From Lagopus muta (lineage: Eukaryota; Chordata; Aves; Galliformes; Phasianidae), in contig NC_064449.1 of assembly GCF_023343835.1 (NCBI RefSeq), forward strand, positions 3,695,778-3,759,777: DNA of 64,000 nt, read 5' to 3'. The translations under genes were made by a program, and so were the position numbers. Of the stretch, positions 22,567-37,500 are shown in pieces; the first letter of the stretch is position 1; each line of letters starts with the position of its first letter. The notes beneath the pieces are model-generated. The model was not told the origin of the DNA. It saw only the letters and a list, made by a program, of their open reading frames with translations, and searched no databases.

Positions 22567-25500
22567 TCACTGCCGATATTCCAGTTCATCTACACTGATG
22601 ACTTTGGATGGCATGGAAGGGAGAGGCTGCTGCAAGACATCTGAACCAAACCACTTTGCAAGGCCAATGGGAGAGCCACTTCTCTGGCTGGGACGATGGT
22701 CAAGCTGCGTGTGCCCATGAGATAATCCAGTCCGAGACGACACATTCTGAGGGGTTGTTTGCACACCAGCAGGTGATCCCTGTGCTCCAGTGCCTGTGAA
22801 ATGTAAAGCTATTTGAAGTGGAGTAGTGAATTCGCCCAACAGTGCAATTTCCCCTAGAGCAACTGATACCTCATACGAGCATTTTGCACGTAAACCGAAC
22901 GTGACTTTTACATTCTATTAGTCCTGGGAAATCAAGACCCCCTTGCTCATTTTGTCAGTACTCCCACAAACCACCTGACACTACCAGTTCTGGACACAGT
23001 ACCATGTAGGTTTTCACTGGAAAAAAAGAAGGGAACGTCTTACTGGAGGTAGATGGGCGGCCTTTCTCACCCAGAAAGGAAGGAAAGACTGCACACGTGC
23101 TGCAAGACATAGATCCATGAATAGCAACACATCTTGAAGCTGAATGCTTCACTGGGATTTTCTTCTGGTATGAGAACCCATTGCAGGCAAAACTACTCTG
23201 GCAATTCAGATATTCATAATCACTATTCTTGTGTAGATAAAGTAACTTCCTCTTATTCCTATATACTAAAGCTAGCCAACAAGTATACTAACCGGAACAC
23301 CATGCCAGCATTTGAAAACCCCACACTCCCCTTGCATGTTTTAGCTTACCTGATCTTTGTAGTTGCTGTTGCATCATTGCTAGCTGCAAAGGTGTCCCAG
23401 AGCGTGGATTTAAGATGTGATGGCTGGCTGTTGGTAATGGATAAAAAGGTTGGCCAAGGATGGGAGCAGATATTCCTTGCAAGTGAGACAGGTCCACTCC
23501 AGGAGGAAGCATACCTGTTGAACAGCAATGAGGAAATTTCACCTAATAGGTAGAAGGACCTTGAAGCAAAACTAACATTTATATTATAGATGGACTGGAA
23601 GTGGCTACCCAGATTTTAAGAGTTTTCATGTAATAAACATTGCTAGTACTAAGTACCAATTTGTTCCCAGTGCAAATGATGGCATATCCATGAAAGGGCT
23701 TAACTTAAGGGACAAAGTATGATTTACCTGCTTGCAGTAATGGAAGATGTTGTGGATGAACCCCCTGCGACAGCATTCTCTGGACCAATCCTGGATGCAG
23801 TTGATGAGCAGGTCGCACAATTGGTACATGGGGAACAAGGGGTACTTGATGAACAGGACGGAGGAAAGGGCCTCCTGGTACTGGGGAGGCCATCGTGGGA
23901 GTCTTTCTACCAGCTGATTTAGGCCTGTAGTCTTGCTCTTTGGTACAACGATTTGCTTGGGTAAGAGGTGTGGAACATGCAGAGCGCTGCAGTGCAGGTA
24001 GTTTGGTACCTAAGGTGGGCAAAGTTTCTTGATCTGCATTCTCCACAGAACTAGACAGTAGATTATCTGTAGCTAGAATTGAATACAGCTATTATAATCC
24101 ACAGCTAGAGATTGCATCTAATGAAAATTAAAGGTGATGACTGTTAAGATTGCTAAATTCCAGGACTAACTGAACTTTATTTATATTCAATAGGAAACTT
24201 CTGGCCTTCCTGAATGGCATTAAGCTACCTCTCTGTTGTTGATAGTACTGAAGTACAATGTAATTGCAACTGGACACTAGTCTTACTGGGTCAGTCAGTA
24301 TTAAGCATTTCTTCTTAACAGCCACTTATATCAGACAACGTGACAAAACACTTCCTTAACCAGCTACATTTGGGAGAGGTTAATTGGTCTCAGCTTTAAT
24401 TGTTCAGTTAAGATGTTGCAGGAGGGCTGTAAGTTGCTTATATTCAATTGCTGGTATTGTATGCAATTAATATTGTTAATATGCTAATTCATCCAAAAAG
24501 CTGTAAATAAGCAGTTTTTTTCCAGGCTTCCTATGGTCAGTACCATTCACAAACAAGAATAACAGATGTAAACCTAACACTGCTGGAAGAATGCATTCAG
24601 GTGTACACCTCCTTCATAGCTCTCTAACCCTTCTTATAGATCTATTTTTATTCTTTACACCTGCCTGCACTCCATAAATCAGAGGTATCTTAAGCCAGTC
24701 TGGACACAAGTACTGTAGCTCTTCAATTCTATTACAAGTCTCATTCATGTGTGTTAGTTTAAAGCCATTACAATACCTTCATTTGGCCTCTGATTTTCAT
24801 CTTTACCATCACTGACTTTCAGTTTCCCAGAAACTGGCTCCTCTTTGCTCTTTTCCTTACTCTCATACATCTTGCGAATCACTGAGGTAGGTGTAAAGGA
24901 AGGAGACAGCTGCAGAAAACAGCAGAAAACAGTCAGTGCTTATTGCCAAGGCTGCACTACCTTAGTTGTGAGTGGACATCAATTCTTGTATACCCTTTAC
25001 ATTTGAAGCTCTCTTTAATCAGCTACTTAATTCACCAATTACTTTGGTTTGCTATATTTCACCCCTTTATTCTGTAATTCAAGTACTTCTCTATTTTTTG
25101 TCAAAGTTTTATCTTTGTTTCTCACAGAGAAAGTTGAAACCTTACTTGTATTAACTCATGGATGACAAATCCAGGGAAAACTACTGCCTTAGCTGTCCCT
25201 CTCCCCATTTGAAGTTATGTAACACTTGTTACACATATAAGAAGTTCTTGCAACTGTTTAGCAGCTAATGTCTTGTGCTGGCCCTAAACTGCAAGTACTT
25301 GACTGATTAATTGGAAAGCTTAGACCAAAGCAACATACTGAAGATGGGGAGGCAACAGTCAGGTTTGAGGCTTTAGTTTTTTGAAAGATACTATTTCAGC
25401 TTTCATTTAGGTGAGTCACTTCATACCCCTACTGCAGACCAGTGTTTTCTACAGCGCCCAGCAACTTTCAACCCTTATCCAAAAGGAAGCCTGGGCATCA

Positions 25501-28500
25501 AAATATGAAGGCCTAGTTTTTCTATATAGTTATCTTCCTTTTGTTTGAGAAGACTGAGTCAAGGAAACATTAGTGGGGCTTCTTCAGTTCTGGGTAACAC
25601 ACCAATCAGAAAAGGCTATTTTTCAAAGCATCACATGCAATTAACCCTTTCATTGTCATTATAATATTGCCCTTGTGATTCAATCAACTCCTCTTTACAT
25701 TCTTCTGCTGACTGTGGTTGCCATGATCTTGTTACTGCAGCTGCCTTTACAGCTCTTCCTACAGTCATTACACTGGGGTACTGACCATGCTAGTGATGGA
25801 TGCTGTGGGGGCTGGAGAAGATGTATTCCCTCTGTGTCCTGGTGCAGGTGATTTAGTCACTCGCTGTTGTCTGTTGAAGAACAGGAAGTTAGAGGCAGTT
25901 CTACTTATGGCTCAGAATGAAAGCCAAGATTGCCAATAAACAATACAAGCCCAAGTCACACTAACACCAGTCTCTTCTGAAAGAAAATATCCAAGTGAAA
26001 AACAATTGACAACGTGCCTTTCATGTTTTGCAGTCAGATACCTACCTGTTTCTATAGCCATCTCTGTTTTTGTCCATTTGTGGTTTTCCAAAGCCATGCT
26101 GATAGAAGTTTGCTGCCTGTATGGCTAAGTCATGTGGTAATGCTAGTCCCTCTAATGCAGCTTGTTGTATTTCCAGGGGACTCATCTGAAGTGGAGTTGG
26201 GTTGGAAAAGAAAACACCACAAATTAAAGGGTTTTTTTTGAAAGAAATAATGCTAAAGGTTTACTGCTATGCCTTCACAAAGCATCTCCCCACTAACAGC
26301 CCTCTATTTTACTGAGGGACAACAGATGCTTAAAAGCTCTTAATATAGCCTAAAATAGTTCTAATTACAATGAGGTTTTGAGATGGTACTAAATTAGACT
26401 CCACATTCTCATACTTGGAGTTAACTAGAACAAGCACATATTACATGTTTACTCAATAAACTTGTTTCCACGAGTTTTTTCTGGACTCCAAAATATAAGG
26501 AGAAAGATTATTAAGCAAATTTAACATACAAGCAAAAAGCACTTCAGTCTAACCTGTGCAGCAACTGGGCTCATGGGTTTCCTCACACCTGGAAATGGAT
26601 CACCGAGCAATTGCTGAGAACCTTGTCCAAAACCTAATGAGAAACATTCAACAGCTGCATCTAAAAGCACTATCAGACCTCCCCCCCAGCATATGATATA
26701 TACCCTTAAGTAAACCATTCGTACCCGAATTAAAGATCCCCTGTCAAGATTCTCAGCTTCCCATTTAGTCTTTTGCTTGGGAACTGACAACCTCCTTCCT
26801 AAACCCACTCCTCTTTTTATTGCTGAGCATGGAGCAACTCTTTGGTTAATTCAGGTTATCTGCCTAGCTGTGCCCCTCAGTCTAATCACTGGGGCTGCAG
26901 AATGTGAAACAGTCAAGGCCTCAACACTGTGCAAGCACTGCTCAGCAGTAGCTACAGCAGTGCTCTATCAGCTTGTTACATACCTACAGCCTAGCGCTGT
27001 GCCAGATGCTATAAAGAGAATAAACTCTTTCCCAGGTGAAAATTAGTTTATGTAGCAGACCACATTTCAATGCACCAGAATTTACTCTGTGTTCCAGCTG
27101 ATGTTGACTTCTAGATTTTTGTGATTAAACAGAGACCAACAAGGATGACATCCTGTACACAGTCAAGAGGCAAACCTGTCTACCAATGTCACCAAGTTCA
27201 CTGTTCTATGAAGAGTTCTCTAAAAGAAAGTGGAATCATTCCAAAAATCCATAAGAAACACTGTCTTGCAACAAGTCATACCAATAGGTGAAGATATTCT
27301 ATGGCGCAGGTAATCTGCAGAAGCAGCTCGAGTTGGAAACACAGGTGGGATAGGAGGAGAGGGCGCCCTCTGTCCCAGTAAAGAGGCTCCAGGTTCCAAA
27401 CCACTTATTAGGCCACTTAAGACATTTGATGAAGCAGGTCTGGTAATGGGTGGACCAAGAAGTTCCTATGAACACGTAACAGAAGAATGCTCAGAATAGC
27501 AGATCAATTTACACAGAAGGGTTCATTTTACTGGACTGCAGGCTATGCTATTTTTAGCAAGTTAGAAGAGAAGGCTGACTTGTGCAACTAGACACCAAAT
27601 CTGGTAGAATTAGACACCTAGCCAGGTTTCACAGGAGTGGCTCTGGAACTAACACCTCCTATTTACTTCCATAGGAACTACAATAGATACAAGACATACA
27701 GTCACACTGATAAAGCAAATTCTCAGCTGCAAAACGCTCTTTTTCAACAGTCACCACCATTAGCTGTGCATTTCTGGCAGCCATTAACGAGAGCCTGCAT
27801 GCCATGCTTGTACAAACCTGCACCAGTGAAGGTGACCACTGTCACACTGCTGAAATGCACAACTCAGCACCTCACTGTGCTGACATCCCCTGCTTAGTCT
27901 CCACAAACATTCAGCAAGCATCAATGAATGTAGGAGAGATCTGGCACCCATTGACATGCAGAGGAATTCCATTCCACACCTTTACTTTGCACAAATTTCC
28001 ATGTCAGATGCCACTTCAACACACTGCCCCTCTGCTGCCATCTATCCCACAGCAGCAAAACATAACAGTACTGACAGGTTTAACCTTTACTGCCATCTCA
28101 CCAACATCTGCCTTTGACATGCAGGCAAACATGAAATAGAAAGTCTTACTTTCATAGCAACCCTTGTATGCTTTCAAATTATAATCATGGGACACACATC
28201 ATAAGACATTCACAGTTCAGTTGTAAATAGCTTCCTTTACAGGGAGAATAGTCTGACCCCTTACAACTGCCTTAAAGCCTTACTTCCAAACATTATTTTG
28301 TTTTCTTTTTTTCCTAGTAGGGAAAAAGAAAAATCTAAACAGCTTATAAGAAATACCTGCAGAATATTTTTTGATAGAGGCTGGCCTGGTATCTCTGGCG
28401 GTGACATTAAATGACTCTCAAGGCTCTGTTAAGAAAATGAAAACACTTTAATCTACACCTAAATATGACAAGCAATGTATTCATTAAGACACCATCCACA

Positions 28501-31500
28501 TTCCTGTCTCAGTGATGTTAACAGTTTTGTCTGTTCTGAGGACTACAGTTTAGTCATCAGCCAAATAAAATCCCAGCCAAGTTAAAGGCTGAGCAGGCTC
28601 ACTGATATTCCTCAAGAAAACTAGTGTTAGACTGCATGCAAACAGTTCAATAAACTCAAAGTACAACACTGATCCCTGAATTTGATTGTGCAAACTAGAA
28701 GAAATGCCAGGGCAAGTGGGCAACTGAAGCAATGCAGAAATAAGGAGCACTGGTATAGCAAGAAATACAAGCTTCAGCTAAGCATTAGTGACACCTAAAT
28801 GACATATTTGACAGATGTCTTTGAACAGCAGTACTGAGGCACTCACTCATCTCTAGCTTGTCTTCTATAAGGAGCTGACTGAGGGTATCTGCTATGCATG
28901 GCCCATGCCCTTTTTTTTCTTTTTTTTTTTTTTTAACAAAGAAGTTTGCTTTTAATCAAAACATTGACAAGTTAAGTTCAAGTGTAGGAACTTATAGAGC
29001 AGTGCCCTCTGTAATAAAAACCAACAGAAACCTAATTGCTTTGGCTGGAGAAAATGAACAGCACATCTATTTTATTACTGCTTTCTTCCACCTTCAAGCA
29101 ACAAAATGGTAAATGAAAGCCACTATTTAATGTCATGCCACCGGATTCAACCAAGCCCCACACGTTATCACAAGTGTAATGTAAGGGGTTTTCAATTTGC
29201 ATCCTAAATCTTCACACAGATCCATTAACAGCTCAGTAGAGACAGCTGTGTGTTACTTACATTGACTTTGGGCTGTGAAGGTAGAGTCCCGCTTGCCTTC
29301 ATGCTACTGACCAGTTTGTTAAATGCAGTCATATCCCCATCTTTCTTGATCTGTCTGGACCCAGCTAAGTTCAACGACTCCTCCATTTGCTCTGCCATAA
29401 ATGGAGTAGCAACTTTCCCCTCCTGATCCACTTTTAGGCCTTTAAGCCCAGCTTCAACTTCTTCCACTGAAAGCACAACTCCTGAATGCGCTGAGAAATA
29501 CAGAAGAAATAGTGGTGAACCACAGTGCCCTTTTTAAAAGCAAGCTCCATTCTTGTGCAAGAGTTGAATACAAACTGTTTGAAAACAGGGTAACAGCCAA
29601 AAAACTTGTTTTCTGATATCTGCACCAGCTGCTGAACAGCATCTTACCTGTACTTAGACATCTTCATATTCACACTGGAGGTAACATCGTGCACAAATAA
29701 GAGCATGTAAGGCACTGCAAGAGCCTGTTAAGTTTTCATTACCTTTAATTTACCCTGGGTGACAAGCCATTACTTCATTTGACAGCATATTAAGATTTCA
29801 TTTACTTTTAATAGAGAATATTCTCATGAAAAGACTGAGTTTAACTCAGAAAATTCTATTTGTTTTATTTCAGATTGTCTTACAGCCACAGTGTAAGGAG
29901 TGTCAAGCTGCCTGAAGCTATCACAGGTACAGAGGATACATACCTGGAGAAACCTTGATGCTTTGGACAATCAGTTGCACACTTAGTTGGTGTGCATTAA
30001 GTTTGAAGTAGGCTTTTTTGCCCCAAAATTAAGAGCCATTACAGAAAGATTTCACTGGCGTAATCAGAATAAGGTACAAATGTTAATAAGCAGTACTTGC
30101 ATTTGTGTGCATGCATATATGCAAACTGATAACAAGGCTAGCTGATAACAAGCATTATGGACCAGTTTGTTTGTCCCAAGGTATGATACCTTAACAGAAC
30201 AGAGAAAGGCACATGCTATGAATTGCTGAAGCAAGCACTGACCCAAAGAAATAAGATTTTTTTGGAAATCTGGGCAAGAAGGTGAGACGAAGCAATGATT
30301 CAGACATGCAGAATGAAACATGAAGGAAAAGCATGACGTTGGTGGAGAGGAATTGGACTGGAAACTCCGTAGTACTCGTAAGTTATGAGAACACACAACA
30401 AGTCAGAGTGTGAATGGAAGCTTCCCCCAGTTCTTTATTCCTTCATTGCTGTTTTGTGAGGATCAAAGTTTAGAAATGGTTTAGTAGGAAATTCAGACCA
30501 AGCAGAACATTGAAAAGACTTGCACTTCTATTTAAGTCAAATTAGGAAAATGTTTTCCACATGTTAGCCAGACAGTTCCTGCTCCTGAAATGGATGCTTC
30601 AGAATATTTGCAGCTCTTGGATGATTTCATACCCAGTTGCTTCACACAGATTGTGGAACAGCATTACATTTTGTTCAGTCCATTTCACAAGGCAATACAT
30701 GCTGCTTGCCAAATGGAAAATAATTTGGAACAAGACTAAGATTTAAAAAAGAACACATGTATTTTTGTACCACCATGCGTGCTATGGTGCCAAACGTGCA
30801 AATGCATAACTGAAAAGTCCCTTCAACATCAAGTTTAAGTCAGCCCTGAACTCATTTGAAAATAGAATTCACTTTTGCTGGCAACTGCTAACAGGAAGTT
30901 ACCTGCAGTCCCATGATTCTAGTTAAGTTAGTGTAACTGAGGCAAATCTGTTCCTATGTTGTACCTCAAGGTTAATTGTTTAATTAGAAAACAGAACAGC
31001 AAACAGATCACTGTGACTCAAGTACTAGCAACAGTCTTGAGAGATTTGATTTTAGTATTAACAGTATGAAGAAACACTAATATCCTCCAGCAGTCGTTCA
31101 TCTTTTTAGATCCCAACACTTAATGGATCAATGTGATCCACTGAAGATCCTGGCAAGAATTAAAACAAGTTTTTGGTAAACCAGAGTTCAGATACTACAG
31201 TTTCTGAACTGACATTACCAGTCTCAAGCATGACAAGCTTAAATAAAGGCCAGAGAAAGCATGAATCTCAGCTCAAGATTTGCATCATCCTAAGTTATGA
31301 TCATTACTGGCCAGTAAATGGTCTGAGAGTCGATGTCATCCTGTGATCAGGATGAAAAGAATTAGTGAAGACACTAACATAACTAAGATTTGCTGATTTT
31401 GTGGTCTGTAGTGCTTCCTACTTCTGGACTTGGTAGTTGATGCATCCAGAACACCAAGCCTCTTGGTTTGAGGTACTGCACAATGAGAACTCCACGATAT

Positions 31501-34500
31501 CTGAAGAGGCACTTACTGCTCTCTCTAAGCTTTTCCTTGTTGGCTGAAAGACTTGAGAGAAGAGGTTTTAAGTCCACTTTGGCTTTCTGTAGCATTTCTA
31601 GGATGTCCACTTTGTTTTCAGAGTGGTCTTCCAATGGAATGGGAGCAAAGTAGTTTCCAGAGTTCTGGCCAGGGGAGAGAATGGCTTGCTCTAGACCTGA
31701 AACAGCAAAACCAGGAGCACTGCCACATCAGTTTACCAACCCAATGTCTCAAGATGAACATACACTGGTAACCAAGTTCAACAGGTCACTGAAGTTACGC
31801 CTCATACCCTCTGCCCAAGGTCAGCTGAAAAGTCATTATGAGAACGACAAGAACACTTATAAAAACAGAACTTATAGCTGCTTACATTAAGAACTTCCAA
31901 AAGAACATCAGGTGCTTGAACTGCGGGAGATGCACTGTTCTAAAGTGTACCTGCCACATTCTCATTAAACAAGTAGGAGGGAATACAAAAGAAAGAGACC
32001 ACGCATTGTTCTGCAGTCTTACCTGCTAGTCTCTCCAGTTCCTCATGGGGTGTAGATCTCAAGCTGCTTGACCGACTTCCAGAACGACTGGGATTAGAAA
32101 ACCACCTGCTAAACCTGCTGGCAGACACTGAACCTTCCCCTAGCACATCTTCTATCATCTGGATTATGAGAACAAAAAAAACCAGAAGCTTGTGATCAGA
32201 AGCATCTTTGAGAGGCTTCACTGTACAACCAAGATTATTCTGTTATAGATAATGAGATGGGGACCCTGGAGTTTAGAAATTTTGAAATACTTTTTCCTTC
32301 AAAATATAATAGATTTGTATAACCAGTGTTGTCAAAAATCCATTACATCTTTCATTTATACCAAAAATTTGTTCAGATTTAAATAAGAACTGAAACAGCA
32401 TCACCTAAATGCTGCACCTATGACATTTCAAAGTGGATGTGTGAGAAAAGCAGCAGAAGCGTTCCCTAAAAGAGATAAAGCAAGTTATAATATAATAGTA
32501 ATTCTGGCCAGATATGGGCCAGTCTTGGTCCCTATCACAGCACATAAGCAATACTTTGATTAGCCGAGTTTCCTGCAGCCATGACTCACTTCAGCTCCAA
32601 GGACAGAGCCTTGGATGATGTGCAAGGACAACTCCCCAGCCTTGGAGTATTCAGCAGGTGGGGCAGAAGGCCAGCAGCCAAGGGCTACCTGCTTGCACTT
32701 CACATCCTGAACTACTCTGTGCCTAAGAGGGCTGCATTCTTCAGATCAATTGAGTCTAGCAGCCAGCTCCTTCTCCCTTCAGCCTGACCCGGCTTCACTG
32801 AACGGGACTTTGCTGAATTGATCAATCAAAAGCCACTCCCATTCACAGTGACTGTTTACTCCTTTGCTACATGAATTTCAACAGCAGAGCATTGTAGAAC
32901 TTAACTCAAACTTAAGCTTCTTGTATCTTGCAAGAGAGTCCAATTAAAAGTTTGCTCAATGGGGATAGGTGAAGTTTCATCATACAACATTTCAGACCAA
33001 AGGAATAACAGCTTTCTGCCACCAGAGAAGTTCACTGAAACAAGTGGTGCTCAATACTATTTACAACAGCAACAAACAAGATAGTGATTTTGAGTCTTTC
33101 TTCCTTCTTTGCATTATTACAAACTCAAACTTTCTTTAGAGATAGAGAACATTCAGAAGTAGTGTCCTAGCACACCAAAATTCAAGTTCTGAAAGGCTGT
33201 CTTAGACTTGCACATCACATTAAGCAACTTTAAAAGCAAGACACTGTAACTGGACATAGTAGCAATCTGAAGTTTCTCTTATGAGTACACTCAGCTTAAA
33301 GGAAAAGCTCACCGAAGCCAGGCCAGGAACACTTTTATCCAAGTTAAAAAACTCATTGAAGTCAAACTCCCCTGGAGCTGGTTCTTGTAGGACAGCTTCC
33401 CTGGGAACTTCTTGATCTGCTGGAGTTTCATTGGTAAGGACAGTTTGCACTTCATCTTCTTCTGCCACTCCACCATTGCATTCTATCCCTTAAGAAGAAA
33501 ATCAAATAGCTGCTGAGTCACTACACTGAAGTATTTCCTATGCTAACAGCACCTAACAGGCAATACGTTCACCCAGCCATTACAGCTTCTGATAGGAGCA
33601 GCACAAAGCTGTGCTGGGGAGCTTCAGACTGGACATAAAATATCCTTTAAAGTAAGGCTGCTTAAACACAAACAGGATTCCCAGAGAAATGGCTGATGCC
33701 TGTCAGCATTCAAGCAGCATTTAGATAACGCTGTCAGTAACGTGCTTTAACGTTAGGTTAGCCCTGACGTGGTCAGGGAGTTGGACTGGATCTTTGAAGC
33801 TCCTTCCAACAGAAGTTATCTATACTGCAATGGCTGCAGTCTGCCACAACAGAAACCAAGACTTGCTACATCTTCAGTAAAGGAAATCTAGTCTGTAATT
33901 ATGGCTATCTGCTTCAAAATGTGAAAATGAGACTTGCCATTGAAACAGTAATTAACCGTATCCTAATCAACCCAAGAAAGTACACAGAACACAGATGAGA
34001 TGTACTGTTACACTAAGCAGACAAACAGATACAGCTATTCCAGTATGTTAACAGCAGCTGTTCTTCCATGAAGAATCCTTTGGAAGCTTCTGCTTTCCTC
34101 CTAGAAATTCCACAGACGAGGCTCCCTGAAAGCTGGTACTTGATATAAACATTCTTAATAATATTAGACTTCATAATATTAAGTATGTAAGTAATCTAAG
34201 TATTGCTCCTATTCCCCTCAGCAAGAGAAGTGTACACATAAAGGGTTACTAAGCTTGCAAGAAAGCTGAAACTTAATACAAACCTAATGTAATTGGAACT
34301 ATGTATTCACTTAATACAGTACAGCTTAATTCTGAAGAGTACAGGTTTATTTTGCCCAGCTGTAAAATTGTTAGCATTAAGCAGCCATCTTCCTTGCCTC
34401 AGTCAAGTTTGTACTACAGTTTTTGCTAGGGCAGTGGTAGAGCTGCGATGTCCAACAACCACAGAGGGTTCAGATTTAGCCTCCAAATTCAATTTAAATT

Positions 34501-37500
34501 TATGTTGCTGTACGCAGCTGTACAGCTGTATGTCCAACCCAGTATTTCTAATGCATGCACTACCATAGGAAACAGAATATTTGAAGTATCTCAAAGCAGT
34601 TAGCTTAGTTTAAACCAATTCTTTATCATTAGGATACAGAAGCAGACAAAATCCTACAAATTCCCAAAAGCTGTCCATATCCATAAAGTTTCTTCCAGAC
34701 CCTCAGTTCTGCCTTTCAGACTGCAAAAACCTTAGAAGTGATACAATATTACTCCCCAGCTCATAAGCCTTCTGCTTTAGCACAACCTAAAGCTATGCAG
34801 GACAGAGGCTGGTAAACTGCGTTACCCCGACACTTGCCCGTATCTGTAATGGAATCATGTCTACATCCAGCAGCACGGAACAGACAGAACAGCCTTTGTC
34901 AGATGTACCATTACCTTCTTTCAGCGAGGCTGTGCGCCTTCTTGTACGTTTTCTCCCTTTGTGATCTTCCTCTAGAATTTTGTCATCAAAGCCTGTGAGC
35001 TCAATTGTTTCAGACTGACTTGTAGGACCAGCAGAGAACCACTCAGGTTCCTCTTCTGTGTACGAGTCATTCCTTCTCCGCTCCCCAAAGACACGTTTGC
35101 TATCACCAAATTCCCTCTGAAGTGGGATGTTAAAAATACTAAGTTAACCACTGAATGTAGTTTCATAACATTCCTCCCTGACCTCCAAAGCAGATGACAC
35201 TATTTCCCACCCATCATCTTGTTTTTCTTTTTTAAAGCACATTCAGCTTGCTTATTCAATTTTAAACTTTACAGCTGAATTTCTGCTTCAACAATGAAGG
35301 CTATTGGTCTGCAAAGGCCTGTATAAACTCAGTTCTGTTTCCCAAGAGGAAGATATTTTGTATTGTTTAAAACAAATATCTTGAAGCATAAAAGCTTCCA
35401 TCTGCTGACAACAGCTAGGTCAAGAACTACGAACTATCAGACTTCTTAGTATCTTGCATTTATCACAGGAGATGTTGGTAGGATACACAGAACTGGATGT
35501 ATCCCAGTTCTTCTGGAAAAGGATTGGCACCTGAAGCTCTGAGCGCTCATCCATTAGATCACAAAGATTCTCTTTAAGAAGCCCACTTGTGTGGAACACT
35601 GAACTGCAGTTAGTTTGTTCCTGTCACTTTTAATGCAGACTGTCCAAAACCACGTTAATATCTAAGCAGGAAAAAAGAACAAACCCTGAAGCGTTTATCT
35701 TTGTAGTCCCTCTCACGATCTCTGTCTCTTGCATCTCTAGAATCACGTATATCTTTTTCACCACCCCTGTGGTCTTTATCAAAGTTACGTGAAGAGATAA
35801 TTCTTCCACTGCCAATCCTACGTCCACCAATAACACGGACACCATCATTCTCTTTTTCTAATGGGCTGCCTGCTCGACGTGAGCTAACAGCTGCAGTTAC
35901 ATGACAGCCACCTCCAAAGCTTCGTCTCTGTGGACTTAAGACAACATCCAGGTCATCTTCTTTCACTCGCTCTCTCGGATCTACAAATCAAAGATCACAC
36001 AAAGTATTTAGTTGAATGTAACAGCAAGCACAAGCTAGTTATCCACAAGATAGCCTTCTATTCCACAGCCTTGCTGCTATCCTAGAGCTTTTTGAAGGAT
36101 AATATCCATAATTTATTTTTGTGAGGCTAACCTAGCCATGCGCCACAGAAAGATGAAAGTTGAAATTCACAGCTGGATATTTAGGAATCATTGTTCCATC
36201 ACCCAGAAAGTCCCTGCTCTCATCTAGACCTCCTAAGTACTTACCCAATCTTGAAGCACAGAAAACTACCCTCTGTAACTGCATAATTACATATGTACTT
36301 ACTACTACCCTGAAAAAATAGTAGGTGATAACAGACTGCTAAGTTCCATGGAGTTACCTGCATACCAGAAACAAGCTGTACATGGAATCACCAATGTCTC
36401 CTTGATACTTATTTCATGTCATCAATTTTCAGATATTTTTATCATTTGTCATCCCAAAGGAAAGGTTTTGCCAGCAGCTTACATTTAACTTTGATTCCTC
36501 TACTGTAAGAGCACACTCACCTACTATCCTACGCATAAGAGAAGTCCGATCTGAATCCAAATCTTTTTTAAAGCTTTCCACTGGTGAAGTCCTCCCTGAA
36601 CTCGGATATAAAGATGCATGCCACTTCTCTGGATCCCAGACACCATCACTATGAAAACAAAGTTGCAGGATTGCTTACTACTAGTCTAGTAAAGAAATCA
36701 TAACACTGCTGCTGAAAACTAGAACTCACCATCTGCACAAATGAGATCCACCTCCCACCTAACTTCTCAATCTCTGACTTACTACACTTCATGACCTCAT
36801 ATGGTATTCCAGATCCACAAATGTAAGTATATCATATATGCTTAGACTGTAGAACATGGGTTATCCCACTAAGTATCAGGGAAGTTTGCCTGACATGGTG
36901 ATAAAAATAACTCAAGTGGATCAAGTGTCTCAGTAGCATTCTGGAAATTCTCTCAATCTCATACTTGTGCAAAAAAACCAATCTGGTATTGGAGATCTTG
37001 CTGTTTAGCAATGTTCTCAGCACAAGCCAGGAATCCTCTCACCTTCATTTTAAGATGAGGTACGCTGTTAACGTGGGAGAGCAATCCATTAAGCAAGTCA
37101 GCCTGTTGCAACATGACCTCGTCAGTGCTGTACACCCACCTATATCCTTGGTACCACTTGAAGTAAATCAAACAGCACAAAAATCATGCTGAAGCATAGT
37201 TTTTGCATGTCTATGAGATCTGCACAGTGCAAAGTTACTTTCTGATGAATCTTACATTTCCAAGCATAAATTTCCCAACTAGAGCATCCAGCCTCCTCTA
37301 CTGGATTATTACTTCTGAAAATACTTCAGTACACTTGCAGCAAAATAAGAGAAACTTTCTAGCTAAGAACTACTTGATATTTTAACTTCTGTTTTGGAAA
37401 TTGATGCAAGCAGTTTTCTGTATAATCAAGAAAATACCTGTCATATTTTTCAGAGAGACAAGAAGGTCTTTGCTTAGAGTAGGGACGCTCTTTAATATCC

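Noticed and set aside
32580-32790. GC-richer stretch in an EIF4ENIF1 intron considered as an LTR or exon
   Set aside because: No terminal repeat, splice-consistent frame or family similarity could be shown by eye.
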